Shown here: in pieces, positions 44,567 to 53,089 of the stretch
Layout: every line of letters starts with the position of its first letter
Position numbering within the stretch: position 1 is the first letter of the stretch
NCBI GenBank assembly: GCA_965223435.1
Contig: CBDCWQ010000023.1
Coordinates: 682,001-746,000, forward strand
Source of the DNA: CBDCWQ01 sp965223435
GTDB lineage: Bacteria > Myxococcota > Kuafuiibacteriia > Kuafuiibacteriales > Kuafuiibacteriaceae
Length of the DNA stretch: 64,000 nt
Direction: 5' to 3'
The notes under the pieces: generated by a model
Seen by the model: the letters and a program-made list of their open reading frames with translations, nothing else
The model's database searches: none
Told to the model about the DNA's origin: nothing
Program-made: the position numbers and the translations under genes

Positions 44567-45718
44567 TTATCGCGATGCGCGTCTTGTGCGCTTCCGTTTC
44601 GATTGTGGCGGCCCCGAAAAGTTCTTCCGAGATCGAAGTTGGAATGGGGCTTGCGGGCCACGGATGACTATTTTTGGATCAAGCCATGCAAAAACCGTGA
44701 CCTCGTCGCGATCGTAGTACAACTGTCGTGCGCGAATTCCCCGCCACCCGGCGCTCTCGAGGATCGTGAGGAGCTCTTGGAGTATGGCCGCCTTTTTTTT
44801 CATGGGCAGCTTGAAGTTGACCAGCAATTGCCGCGCCCAGGCCCGGCGGCCCCATTTGGCGATCAGCTTGGCCACTTCCCGGGGGCGCCACGCCATGTCA
44901 CAGAGCATCCAATCGAGGGTTTCGTCGGGAACGAAGTCGAATGCGCTTTGTTTTTGGTGTGTGAATTTTTTTTTGGGCAGTGCGACCTTGATCCTGGCGG
45001 GGTCGATCGCGATGACGTGGGCGCCTCGTTTGATCGCCACCTGAGACCAGCCGCCAGGTGCGGCGCCCAAATCGGCGATGCGGTCTCCTGTTTCTGGCCC
45101 GATCCCCAACCATTCAACCGCTTCCTCCAACTTGAGGCCGGAGCGGGATGGGGACGCGTGGTTTCGTCGGAGTCGGGTTTTCCCACCAGGATGACCAGAC
45201 AGGGCATCATGGATGCCGGTGGCGCCCAACCAGGCTTCCTCTTCTTGGACCACCCACACCTGCACCAGGACTTCTGCGCCTTGGTGATGGGTTTGTTTGC
45301 GGGACCACAGGTCGGCGGGAACATCTGCCTGGAGCTCCTTTTCGAGGTGTTCTCCCCAGGTTTCAGCCAGCCGACGTCGGGGATCAAGGGGGTCTTTCGA
45401 GTCGGGCGCGACGACCTGGAGAGACCAGCGGGGTAAGGCGTTTTTGGTCGCGCGGCGCATCGCTTTCGTGAGGTTCTCCGCGACTTCGCGGGTGTCCAAG
45501 GGCGTGAGTGCGTGGTGAACGCGCATGGCTTGGCGCGCAAAGGCGGGTGCGGTCGGGGCCCCGTTTTTCACGATCGGTCGCCTGTTCGCGAGGACCACGC
45601 CCTCCGCCAGCCGTCGAGGCGAGGCGTCTTTGCCAAGCTCGAACGCCAAGTCTTCCTCAGAGCCTGCTCGGGTCAGGTACATGACCGGCTGGGCCTGGCG
45701 GGGTCGCTGCGAAGGCAT
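44567..45718 (-). CDS. RlmM-like 23S rRNA 2'-O-ribose methyltransferase
   Basis: 383 residues; the start may instead be the ATG at 45682 (MYLTRAG, as RlmM usually begins). An N-terminal THUMP-like region precedes an FtsJ-type SAM domain: DLGAAPGGWSQVAIKRGA (SAM loop), IAIDPARI, LDWMLCDMAWRP (catalytic Asp region) and LLVNFKLPMKKK (catalytic Lys). RlmM methylates C2498 of 23S rRNA in Escherichia coli; the same site is likely but untested here. The C-terminus is Lys/Arg-rich (RSRKNFSGPPQSKRKRTRR), consistent with RNA binding. It is convergent with the FW-domain gene, eight bases apart, and divergent from nuoM. Confidence 0.88.
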   Translation of the reverse strand: MPSQRPRQAQPVMYLTRAGSEEDLAFELGKDASPRRLAEGVVLANRRPIVKNGAPTAPAFARQAMRVHHALTPLDTREVAENLTKAMRRATKNALPRWSLQVVAPDSKDPLDPRRRLAETWGEHLEKELQADVPADLWSRKQTHHQGAEVLVQVWVVQEEEAWLGATGIHDALSGHPGGKTRLRRNHASPSRSGLKLEEAVEWLGIGPETGDRIADLGAAPGGWSQVAIKRGAHVIAIDPARIKVALPKKKFTHQKQSAFDFVPDETLDWMLCDMAWRPREVAKLIAKWGRRAWARQLLVNFKLPMKKKAAILQELLTILESAGWRGIRARQLYYDRDEVTVFAWLDPKIVIRGPQAPFQLRSRKNFSGPPQSKRKRTRRASR

Positions 45719-45883
45719 TCGAATAGGGAACGGCCGGCCTACGGGGATGTCAAGCGAAACCCGCGTTGGTTCGCATGAAGCGCTCAGATTGCACGTGACC
45801 CGGCCCCGCGCCGCCCTTCGTGGCCAACAGCCTCAGCTTACGCGATTGACGGCCTGTGCCCCCCGTAGTACCCGCGCCGGGGA

Positions 45884-47488
45884 ATGGCCGGGCCTTTTGA
45901 TCTCCTGTTTCTGGTTGTCTTTTTGCCGGCCCTCGGGGCTTTGGTCCTGAGTCTGTTCCCCCCGGGCGACCAATCCAATCTGAAGGGGACCGCCTTGGCG
46001 TTCACGCTGCTGGACTGCGCCCTTTCAGTGGTCCTCTGGAACCGTTTTGAGGTCGGCGCGGGCTATCAGTTTGAGCACAATCTGGCATGGATCCCGGCCT
46101 TCGGGATCAGCTATCACGTCGGAATTGATGGGATTTCATTGGTTCTCATCATGTTGAGCACCTTCTTGATGCCGCTGGTGGTGCTCGGGGCTTGGCGCGC
46201 GGTGCAAAAGCGCGTCAAGGAGTTTGTGATCGCGTTGTTGCTGCTCCAAACCGGGATGCTGGGCGCATTTATCGCCTTGGATTTGTTCCTCTTTTACGTG
46301 TTCTGGGAAGCGATGTTGATCCCGATGGTGTTTCTCATCGGCATCTGGGGTGGGGCCCGGCGGGTTTACGCGGCGGTCAAGTTTTTCATTTTTACGATGG
46401 CGGGTTCTTTGCTCATGTTGGTGGGCATTCTTTTTGTCGCCAGCCAACCGGATGGCTCGTGGAGCTTTGATCTCCAGACCGCCCTTACCCGATCGTTTGA
46501 TGCCGGCGAGGAACGGTTGTTGTTTTATGCGTTTGCGTTGGCTTTTGCGATCAAGGTTCCCTTGATTCCGGTGCATACCTGGCTCCCGGACGCGCATGTG
46601 GAAGCGCCGACAGCCGGCTCCGTGATTTTGGCTGGTGTCCTGTTGAAGTTGGGGATCTACGGTTTCATTCGATTTGCCTTTCCACTGTTTCCCAATGCGG
46701 CGCGCGAGGCTCTCCCGTTGCTCGGTTTTTTGGGGGTGGCCAGTATTATTTATGGCGCGTTGGTTGCCTGGGTGCAGCCTGACATGAAAAAACTGGTTGC
46801 GTATTCTTCGATCAGCCACCTGGGTTTTTGTGCCCTGGGGCTCAGTGCCATGACGGTTGAAGGCGTCTCTGGTTCGGTCTTCATTATGCTCGCGCACGGG
46901 GTTTCGACAGGTGCCCTGTTTTTGCTTGTTGGGGTGCTCTATGAGCGGCGCCATACTCGGGTGCTGTCTGAGTATGGCGGTCTTGCTCGGCGGGTTCCGA
47001 TCTTTTCTTTTTTTCTGGTGGCGATGGTGATGGCCAGTGCCGGTCTTCCGGCGCTGTCTGGGTTTCCAGGCGAGTTTTTGGTTCTGGTGGGGACCTTTGC
47101 GGCCGGCGGCCCTCACCGGATCCTTGCCGTGCTCGGGGCCACCGGTGTGATTTTGGCGGCGGTCTATCTGTTGTGGATGGTTCAAAAAGTGCTCTTTGGG
47201 CCTCTCCAAAATCCGGCAAACGAGGGGCTTCAGGACATGACTGCCCGAGAGGTTGCGACGGTCCTTCCGCTCGCGGTGTTTGCCGTGGGGCTGGGTTTGT
47301 TTCCTACGGTGCTCCTCGAGCGCATTGAGCCGTCGGTAGAGCGTTTCATAAGCACCGTCGACCGCCGGGTCCACGAGGACTACGCTCGGGTACCGGACAC
47401 CCTCTTGGGTGAGCACGCGGGTTCCCCAAAGAGCGATGCCATCGGGAATGTGCGCTCACAGAAGGTTGTTTCCGGAGGTCTGCCGTGA
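45884..47488 (+). CDS. nuoM: NADH-quinone oxidoreductase subunit M (proton-pumping antiporter-like)
   Basis: 534 residues with about 14 hydrophobic helices. Family motifs: SYHVGIDGISLVLIMLSTF near helix 4, FIALDLFLFYVFWEAMLIPM with the conserved Glu, KVPLIPVHTWLPDAHVEAPTAGSVILAGVLLKLG (pump channel Lys and His), and VAYSSISHLGFCALG. It is one of the antiporter-like subunits of the complex I membrane arm. nuoL, usually just before it, is absent, and the gene starts a new unit after a divergent methyltransferase. Its last four bases overlap nuoN. Confidence 0.97.
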   Translation: MAGPFDLLFLVVFLPALGALVLSLFPPGDQSNLKGTALAFTLLDCALSVVLWNRFEVGAGYQFEHNLAWIPAFGISYHVGIDGISLVLIMLSTFLMPLVVLGAWRAVQKRVKEFVIALLLLQTGMLGAFIALDLFLFYVFWEAMLIPMVFLIGIWGGARRVYAAVKFFIFTMAGSLLMLVGILFVASQPDGSWSFDLQTALTRSFDAGEERLLFYAFALAFAIKVPLIPVHTWLPDAHVEAPTAGSVILAGVLLKLGIYGFIRFAFPLFPNAAREALPLLGFLGVASIIYGALVAWVQPDMKKLVAYSSISHLGFCALGLSAMTVEGVSGSVFIMLAHGVSTGALFLLVGVLYERRHTRVLSEYGGLARRVPIFSFFLVAMVMASAGLPALSGFPGEFLVLVGTFAAGGPHRILAVLGATGVILAAVYLLWMVQKVLFGPLQNPANEGLQDMTAREVATVLPLAVFAVGLGLFPTVLLERIEPSVERFISTVDRRVHEDYARVPDTLLGEHAGSPKSDAIGNVRSQKVVSGGLP

Positions 47489-48993
47489 GCGGTGATATCG
47501 GCAATCTCTACGCCCTTTTGCCCTTGGGCATACTCATCGGAACGGGCGTTCTTTTGCTCTTGTACGAGGTTTTCGGCAATCAATCAGACCGCACGTACTC
47601 CGCGCACGTGGCTGTGCTGGGTCTCGGCGGGGCGCTTGCGCTTTGCCTGGCGCATGTGGGGCGCCCTCCGGTGCACCTTTTTACCTCGGCCGACGGCAAC
47701 GCGGCGATTGTTGTGGATGCCTTTTCTTTGGTGGCTTCGTCCGTCTTCATCGTAGGCGCGATGATTGCGGCTCTTTTGTCGCCCGCGTATGTGGCCAATG
47801 CGCGTTGCGCGCACGGTGAGTACTACGCCCTGATCGTTTTTGCGGTTGCCGGGATGATGGTCATGGCGATGGCCAGTGATCTATTCACCCTTTTTTTGGG
47901 GCTGGAGACCATGTCCATTGCGGTCTATGCGCTGACCGGCATTCGTTTTAACGACCCGCGTTCTTCGGAGGCTGCTCTCAAGTATTTTTTGATGGGTGCT
48001 TTTGCCACTGGCTTCCTTCTATTTGGCATCGCGCTGGTGTATGGAGCGGTGGGGTCGGTTCACCTTGATGCGCTTCGCGAGGCCTTGTCTCGTACGTCGC
48101 CACCGGCCTTGCATTCGTTTTTGAGCCTGGGCTTGCTTCTGCTGCTGATCGGATTTGCCTTTAAGATTGCTGCGGTTCCCTTCCATATGTGGGCGCCAGA
48201 CGTGTACGAGGGCGCACCGACGCCGGTGACCGGTTTTATGGCTGTGGGCGTCAAAGCCGCCGCGTTTGTGGGGCTCCTGCGGGTCGTGGTCGTGGGTCTA
48301 GGGACCACCGGATGGACGCTGGAGCCGTTGTGGATTTCTTTGTTGGGGGCCCTGACCTACCTCACCATCATCGGGGGCAACGTCTTGGCGCTGGTGCAGA
48401 CCAACGTGAAACGGATGCTTGCCTATTCGTCCATAGCGCATGCTGGCTATGCTTTGATCGGCTTGGTTGCGGTCGCGAAGGGTGAACCGAGTGCGGGGAG
48501 CGCAGTGTTGTTCTACCTCGCGAGTTATACCTTCATGACCCTAGGCGCTTTTGGGGTCTTGACCTTTTTGGAACGCAAAGAGGGCGGGACTGAAGCGGAG
48601 CGCTTTGGCGCGTTCGCAGGAATGGGGTTCAAACATCCCGGTCTCGGACTGGCAATGTCGTTGTTCATGTTGGCGCTGGCTGGGATCCCCCCGACCGGAG
48701 GGTTTTTCGGGAAGCTCTATCTGTTTTCTGCGGCCATCCGGGCGGATGCCCTTCCGCTTGCCCTTGTGGGTGTTTTAGGCTCGCTTCTCAGCCTGTATTA
48801 CTACCTTCGGGTGGTGGTGGCCTTTTACATGCGGGACGTTCCTTTGCCGGGGCCCACGCCGACGGCCACCCGATCGACGCAGTTGGCTATCGGGGTTTCT
48901 ATGGCGGCCTTTGGTGTCTTGCATTTCGGCGTTTTCCCCAGTCGCTGGATTGAACTCGGTCAGGCCGCGATTCGGTCTCTTGTCCTCAGTTAA
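47485..48993 (+). CDS. nuoN: NADH-quinone oxidoreductase subunit N
   Basis: 502 residues, GTG start overlapping the nuoM stop by four bases, which implies translational coupling. Motifs include DLFTLFLGLETMSIAVYALTG, SSEAALKYFLMGAFATGFLLFG, AAVPFHMWAPDVYEGAPTPVTGFMAVGVKAAAF and MLAYSSIAHAGYALIG. It is an antiporter-like membrane subunit next to NuoK in assembled complex I. The C-terminus is close to the family norm. The following gene (PqqD-like) is 114 bases away and unrelated. Confidence 0.97.
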   Translation: MSGDIGNLYALLPLGILIGTGVLLLLYEVFGNQSDRTYSAHVAVLGLGGALALCLAHVGRPPVHLFTSADGNAAIVVDAFSLVASSVFIVGAMIAALLSPAYVANARCAHGEYYALIVFAVAGMMVMAMASDLFTLFLGLETMSIAVYALTGIRFNDPRSSEAALKYFLMGAFATGFLLFGIALVYGAVGSVHLDALREALSRTSPPALHSFLSLGLLLLLIGFAFKIAAVPFHMWAPDVYEGAPTPVTGFMAVGVKAAAFVGLLRVVVVGLGTTGWTLEPLWISLLGALTYLTIIGGNVLALVQTNVKRMLAYSSIAHAGYALIGLVAVAKGEPSAGSAVLFYLASYTFMTLGAFGVLTFLERKEGGTEAERFGAFAGMGFKHPGLGLAMSLFMLALAGIPPTGGFFGKLYLFSAAIRADALPLALVGVLGSLLSLYYYLRVVVAFYMRDVPLPGPTPTATRSTQLAIGVSMAAFGVLHFGVFPSRWIELGQAAIRSLVLS

Positions 48994-49107
48994 GACTCCT
49001 GTCATGGAGCAGACTACAGCGTGGCGCGCGCCACGTTTCCGCCGGGCTGCCCGAAACCTCATCAATCGTGTTGGGGGCGCGGAGGCAGTTCAATGCAGGG
49101 GAGCGGA

Positions 49108-49395
49108 ATGAGCGATTCAGGCAACGACGTGTACCGGAGGAAAAAAGACGTGCTGTTTCGGGTCGTCGAAGACGAAGGTATTTTGCTCAAGAACGACGAC
49201 GCTGAGGTCTTTGGGCTCAACACGCTCGGAGCGCGTGTCTTGGAGTGGGTGGATCAGGAGATGTCGGTCGACGAGATGGTGGAAGAGGTCTTGGCGACTT
49301 ACGAAGTGGACCGGGTACGGGCATTCGAAGACGTGCGGGCGTTTCTCAAAGTTCTCGAGGAGGGCGGTCTGCTTGTCCGGGCGGGTCGCTGTTAG
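49108..49395 (+). CDS. PqqD-family protein (orphan RiPP-recognition-like domain)
   Basis: I choose the ATG at 49108, with GGGGAG nine bases upstream; the frame runs on upstream without a good site. The 95-residue product has the PqqD fold pattern: VLFRVVEDEGILLKNDDAEVFGLNTLGARVLEWVD, then MSVDEMVEEVLATYEVDR, then VRAFLKVLEEGGLLVR. PqqD-like domains bind leader peptides of ribosomally made modified peptides and usually sit beside a radical SAM enzyme. None is here: the flanking genes are nuoN and rpsL. It may act on a distant cluster or have another role. Confidence 0.82.
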   Translation: MSDSGNDVYRRKKDVLFRVVEDEGILLKNDDAEVFGLNTLGARVLEWVDQEMSVDEMVEEVLATYEVDRVRAFEDVRAFLKVLEEGGLLVRAGRC

Positions 49396-50039
49396 CCCGT
49401 GAGGGTTCGCGCCGCGGGAGTGGGCCCAAGGCCCGGCCTCACGGGGACCTTAATCCTGGATAACCCTCGGTTTGGCCTCCTGTGAGGCATTTCGTTGGGT
49501 GTGGGGCGCCCGAGCGTCATTCCAAGGTTGACACCAAGATTAGGCATCTGATTTATGCGCCTCCTCCTCGGGGGTGTAGTGTCACCCGAGGGAAGGAGGT
49601 GCAGGCGGCGCGAGCAGCTCGACTGACTGGTTTCTATGATATCGCCTTGGGCGGATCGCGGTAAGGGTGGATCTTCTCGATTCGCACCCCGAAAGCCCAG
49701 GAATGATCAGAGAGCCACGAGTCTCGGCAGGGTAAATCTTCAAGCGTTCCTAGGTGCAAAGCGTGCGCGCAGTTATACCTGAAGGACGCGAAGAAACTCG
49801 AGCCTATCGGCCAGTTGGCTCGTTTGTCCGGTCCACTCCGGAGCAAGACGCGGCGGTTCACCGCCCGACCAGGCCTACCGATCTCAACGCCACCACACCC
49901 ACACAGACTACAAAATCAGTGCGGCGCGACCAACGCTCCAAAGCCTGGGTTTCTTTCGTGACCCCGTCTTTTGGGCTACGGGTGCCGCTTGATTGTGATT
50001 CGCAATTGGAGCGACTCAACCAGACGGAGCCACCGAAGG
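49396..50039 (+). promoter_or_regulatory. 644-base leader region of the ribosomal superoperon
   Basis: There is no convincing gene here. A TTGACA (49528-49533) has a poor -10 partner 17-18 bases on. TATGAT (49635-49640) is a good -10 box preceded by a TGG, but has no clear -35. Either could drive rpsL and the following genes. The stretch is long enough for leader regulation, but I do not see a known ribosomal-protein binding structure. No tRNA is visible. Confidence 0.35.
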
Positions 50040-50435
50040 ATGCCAACCATCAATCAGCTGATCCGCAAGGCGCGGAACGCACCGCCTACCAAGACGAAGT
50101 CTCCTGCACTTCGGTCCTGCCCGCAGCGCCGAGGTGTATGTGTGCGCGTTTATACTTCGACACCCAAAAAGCCGAACTCCGCGCTACGGAAAGTGGCGAG
50201 GGTTCGGTTGACGAACGGAACGGAGGTCACTGCATACATCGGCGGTGAAGGGCATAACCTTCAGGAGCACTCGGTTGTGTTGGTTCGTGGGGGTCGTGTC
50301 AAAGATCTGCCGGGTGTGCGCTACCACATCGTTCGCGGCACTCTGGATTCGTCCGCCGCTGAGGGGCCATCGAACACCAACAAGTTGAAGCGCAACAAAG
50401 GACGCTCCAAATACGGTGTGAAAAAGGCTCGCTAG
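50040..50435 (+). CDS. rpsL: 30S ribosomal protein S12
   Basis: 131 residues from the ATG at 50040 (MPTINQLIRKAR). It carries CPQRRGVCVRVYTSTPKKPN and RGGRVKDLPGVRYH, the decoding-centre loops; Lys in TPKKPNSALRK and in GRVKDLPG are the wild-type residues at the classic streptomycin-resistance positions. It is the first gene of the str-type part of the operon, 19 bases before rpsG. Confidence 0.98.
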   Translation: MPTINQLIRKARNAPPTKTKSPALRSCPQRRGVCVRVYTSTPKKPNSALRKVARVRLTNGTEVTAYIGGEGHNLQEHSVVLVRGGRVKDLPGVRYHIVRGTLDSSAAEGPSNTNKLKRNKGRSKYGVKKAR

Positions 50436-50454
50436 CCAGAAAGGAATCACGGAC

Positions 50455-50928
50455 ATGCCACGTCGTCACGAGTCGCCTAAGCGCAAAGTCCTACCGGATC
50501 CCAAATATGGGGATCGTTTGGTCACAAAGTTTATCAACGCTTTGATGCGACAAGGAAAAAAGTCTACAGCGGAGCGAATCTGTTATGGGGCTTTCACACT
50601 GGTTGCAGAGCGGGCTGGTGGCGATGAGCCGCTGGCGGTCTTCAAGAAGGCCCTCGAAAACGTGAAGCCGCGCATCGAGGTGAAGTCTCGCCGGGTTGGT
50701 GGTGCGACCTTTCAGGTTCCCGTCGAGGTGCGGCCGGAGCGCCGAACGTCTCTGGGCATGCGGTGGTTGATTCTCTTCTCGGAAAAGCGGGGTGAAAAGA
50801 CATTTCGAGAGAAACTGGCGGGCGAGATCATGGACGCTTCTCAAGGGCGTGGTTCCGCGGTCAAGAAACGCGAAGACACCCACAAGATGGCCGATGCAAA
50901 CAAGGCCTTTGCACACTTTCGTTGGTAG
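50455..50928 (+). CDS. rpsG: 30S ribosomal protein S7
   Basis: 157 residues, normal length. MPRRHESPKRKVLPDPKYGD at the start, ALENVKPRIEVKSRRVGGAT in the middle and KREDTHKMADANKAFAHFRW at the end are family signatures. It binds 16S rRNA at the 3' major domain and nucleates head assembly. In Escherichia coli it is also the str-operon translational repressor. fusA starts six bases downstream. Confidence 0.98.
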   Translation: MPRRHESPKRKVLPDPKYGDRLVTKFINALMRQGKKSTAERICYGAFTLVAERAGGDEPLAVFKKALENVKPRIEVKSRRVGGATFQVPVEVRPERRTSLGMRWLILFSEKRGEKTFREKLAGEIMDASQGRGSAVKKREDTHKMADANKAFAHFRW

Positions 50929-50934
50929 GGTTGG

Positions 50935-53025
50935 ATGGCGGCTGGCGCACATATTCCGCTTGAGCGGGTCCGAAACATCGGGATCATGGCGCATATCGAC
51001 GCCGGCAAGACCACGACCACGGAGCGCATCCTTTTTTACACCGGGGTGGAGCACCGCATGGGTGAGGTCCACCATGGTGCCGCCACCATGGATTGGATGG
51101 TCCAGGAGCAGGAGCGTGGCATTACCATTACGTCGGCAGCAACCACCTGCTCGTGGCTCGACCATGCGGTCAACATTATCGATACGCCTGGCCACGTAGA
51201 TTTCACCATTGAGGTTGAGCGTTCACTGCGCGTGCTCGACGGCGCGGTGGCTTTGCTTGACGCGGTGTCGGGTGTGGAGCCCCAGTCGGAGACGGTGTGG
51301 AGGCAGGCCGACAAGTACCAGGTGCCGAGAATCTGCTTCATCAACAAGATGGACCGCGTCGGCGCAGACTTTCACGCGGCGGTCGATTCGATTCGCGAGC
51401 GTTTGCAGGCGCGCCCCATACCCATCCAGCTCCCCGTCGGCAAAGAAGAGCGCTTCGAAGGGGTGATTGATCTGATCGAAAACCGGCAGGTGATTTGGGA
51501 TCAAGAGACCCTTGGGGCCAAGTACCACTTTGAGCCCGTTCCCGCCGACCGAGAAGAAGAGGTCAGTGCGGCTCGCGACGCCATCTTTGACGCGGTGGCG
51601 GAGTGCGACGAAGAGGTTGAGCGAAAGTACCTGGAGGGCGTAGATGTCTCGGCGGCCGAACTTCGTCGGGCGGTTCGCAAGGCCTGCGTTGAGCTCAAGG
51701 TGTTTCCAGTCCTGTGTGGTTCGGCGTTTAAGAACCGCGGCGTGCAGCCCCTGCTCGACGCGACCGTGCACTATCTCCCTTCCCCCAAGGACGTGGTCCC
51801 GCCTGAAGCGCAACGGGTCCAGGGCGACGGGGCGGTGGTGGTGGAGTCCGATCCGAAGGCGCCGTTTGTGGCGATGGCCTTCAAGCTGATGGCGGATCCC
51901 CACGTGGGGAATCTGACCTATCTCAGGGTCTACTCCGGGACCTTGGAGGCGGGTTCGGCCCTCCACAACGCCACCAAGGGGAAGAAGGAGCGCATCGGCC
52001 GGATCTTGCGGATGCATGCCAACAAGCGCGAGGACGTCAGCGTGTGTTCTGCGGGCAACATCGTGGCCGCGGTGGGCCTCAAGTACACGACCACCGGCGA
52101 CACCCTATGCATGCCCGATCGACCGGTGTTGCTCGAGTCCATCGATGTGCCAGAGCCGGTGATCACCATCGCCATTGAGCCCAAAACCAAGGCCGACCAG
52201 GACAAGTTGGGGGCCGCCCTGGCGAAGCTTGCGATGGAAGACCCGTCGTTCAGCGTGAAGACCGACGAAGAGACCGGACAAACCCTTATTGCCGGTATGG
52301 GCGAGCTGCACCTGGAAATCATTGTCGACCGGCTGCGAAGAGAGTTTCGGGTCGATGCGAACATTGGGCGGCCTCAGGTTGCCTACAGAGAAACCGTCAG
52401 CAAGGAAACGAAGCAGACCACCCGATTTGTACGCCAGACGGGCGGTCGGGGCCAGTATGCCCATGTGGTTATGGTCATGGAGCCTGGCGAACGGGGATCT
52501 GGTATCGCATTCGAGAGCAAGGTTGTTGGTGGAGCCGTTCCCAAGGAGTATATCCCGGCTGTAGAACGGGGTGTCCGGGAAGCGGCGGAGTCTGGTGTTC
52601 TCGTGGGATACCCGGTAGTCGATGTCGTGGTTCGCCTGATCGATGGCAGTCACCACGAAGTTGATTCTTCCGAGATGGCCTTTAAGATCGCGGGATCGAT
52701 GGCTTTCAAGGAAGCGGTGCAGTCGGCGGGGCCCCTTCTGTTGGAGCCGATTATGCTGACGGAGATTACAACCCCAGACGAATACTGTGGGGATGTGATC
52801 GGGGACCTCAACGCTCGCCGGGGCAAAGTCTTGGGGCTCGACCCCCGAGGCGGTGTCCAAATCGTTCGCGCGGAGGTTCCCCTGGCGAAAATGTTCGGTT
52901 ACGCAACGGACCTGCGGTCCCGTACCCAGGGACGGGCAACCTTCTCGATGAAATTTGGATTGTACAACCCAGTGCCTTCGCATGTTGCGGAGGAAATACT
53001 TGCGAAAGCCCAAGGGAGGCTCTGA
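50935..53025 (+). CDS. fusA: elongation factor G
   Basis: 696 residues. GTPase motifs are all present: AHIDAGKTTTTER (P-loop), ERGITITSAATT (switch I), DTPGHVDF (G3), NKMDR (G4), then domains II-V with GMGELHLEI and YAHVVM. The switch I is canonical, in contrast to the EF-Tu encoded next. It catalyses ribosomal translocation. Only one fusA copy is in the window, placed as in the standard str operon. Confidence 0.98.
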   Translation: MAAGAHIPLERVRNIGIMAHIDAGKTTTTERILFYTGVEHRMGEVHHGAATMDWMVQEQERGITITSAATTCSWLDHAVNIIDTPGHVDFTIEVERSLRVLDGAVALLDAVSGVEPQSETVWRQADKYQVPRICFINKMDRVGADFHAAVDSIRERLQARPIPIQLPVGKEERFEGVIDLIENRQVIWDQETLGAKYHFEPVPADREEEVSAARDAIFDAVAECDEEVERKYLEGVDVSAAELRRAVRKACVELKVFPVLCGSAFKNRGVQPLLDATVHYLPSPKDVVPPEAQRVQGDGAVVVESDPKAPFVAMAFKLMADPHVGNLTYLRVYSGTLEAGSALHNATKGKKERIGRILRMHANKREDVSVCSAGNIVAAVGLKYTTTGDTLCMPDRPVLLESIDVPEPVITIAIEPKTKADQDKLGAALAKLAMEDPSFSVKTDEETGQTLIAGMGELHLEIIVDRLRREFRVDANIGRPQVAYRETVSKETKQTTRFVRQTGGRGQYAHVVMVMEPGERGSGIAFESKVVGGAVPKEYIPAVERGVREAAESGVLVGYPVVDVVVRLIDGSHHEVDSSEMAFKIAGSMAFKEAVQSAGPLLLEPIMLTEITTPDEYCGDVIGDLNARRGKVLGLDPRGGVQIVRAEVPLAKMFGYATDLRSRTQGRATFSMKFGLYNPVPSHVAEEILAKAQGRL

Positions 53026-53089
53026 AAGCTGAGCTTGGAGTTCAACCGCGCAAGGTCGCGGCAAAGAACTTGAATGGAGTGGGAAACAG

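Noticed and set aside
45719..45883. Missing nuoL remnant before nuoM
   Set aside because: The 165-base gap between the methyltransferase and nuoM shows no antiporter-like sequence in any frame.
46136..47416. Minus-strand open frame opposite nuoM
   Set aside because: Polar, Arg/His/Gln-rich mirror of a membrane protein gene; not a real product.
49396..50039. tRNA gene or attachment site upstream of rpsL
   Set aside because: I looked for cloverleaf arms and a GGTTCGAAT-like T-loop and found none in the right geometry.
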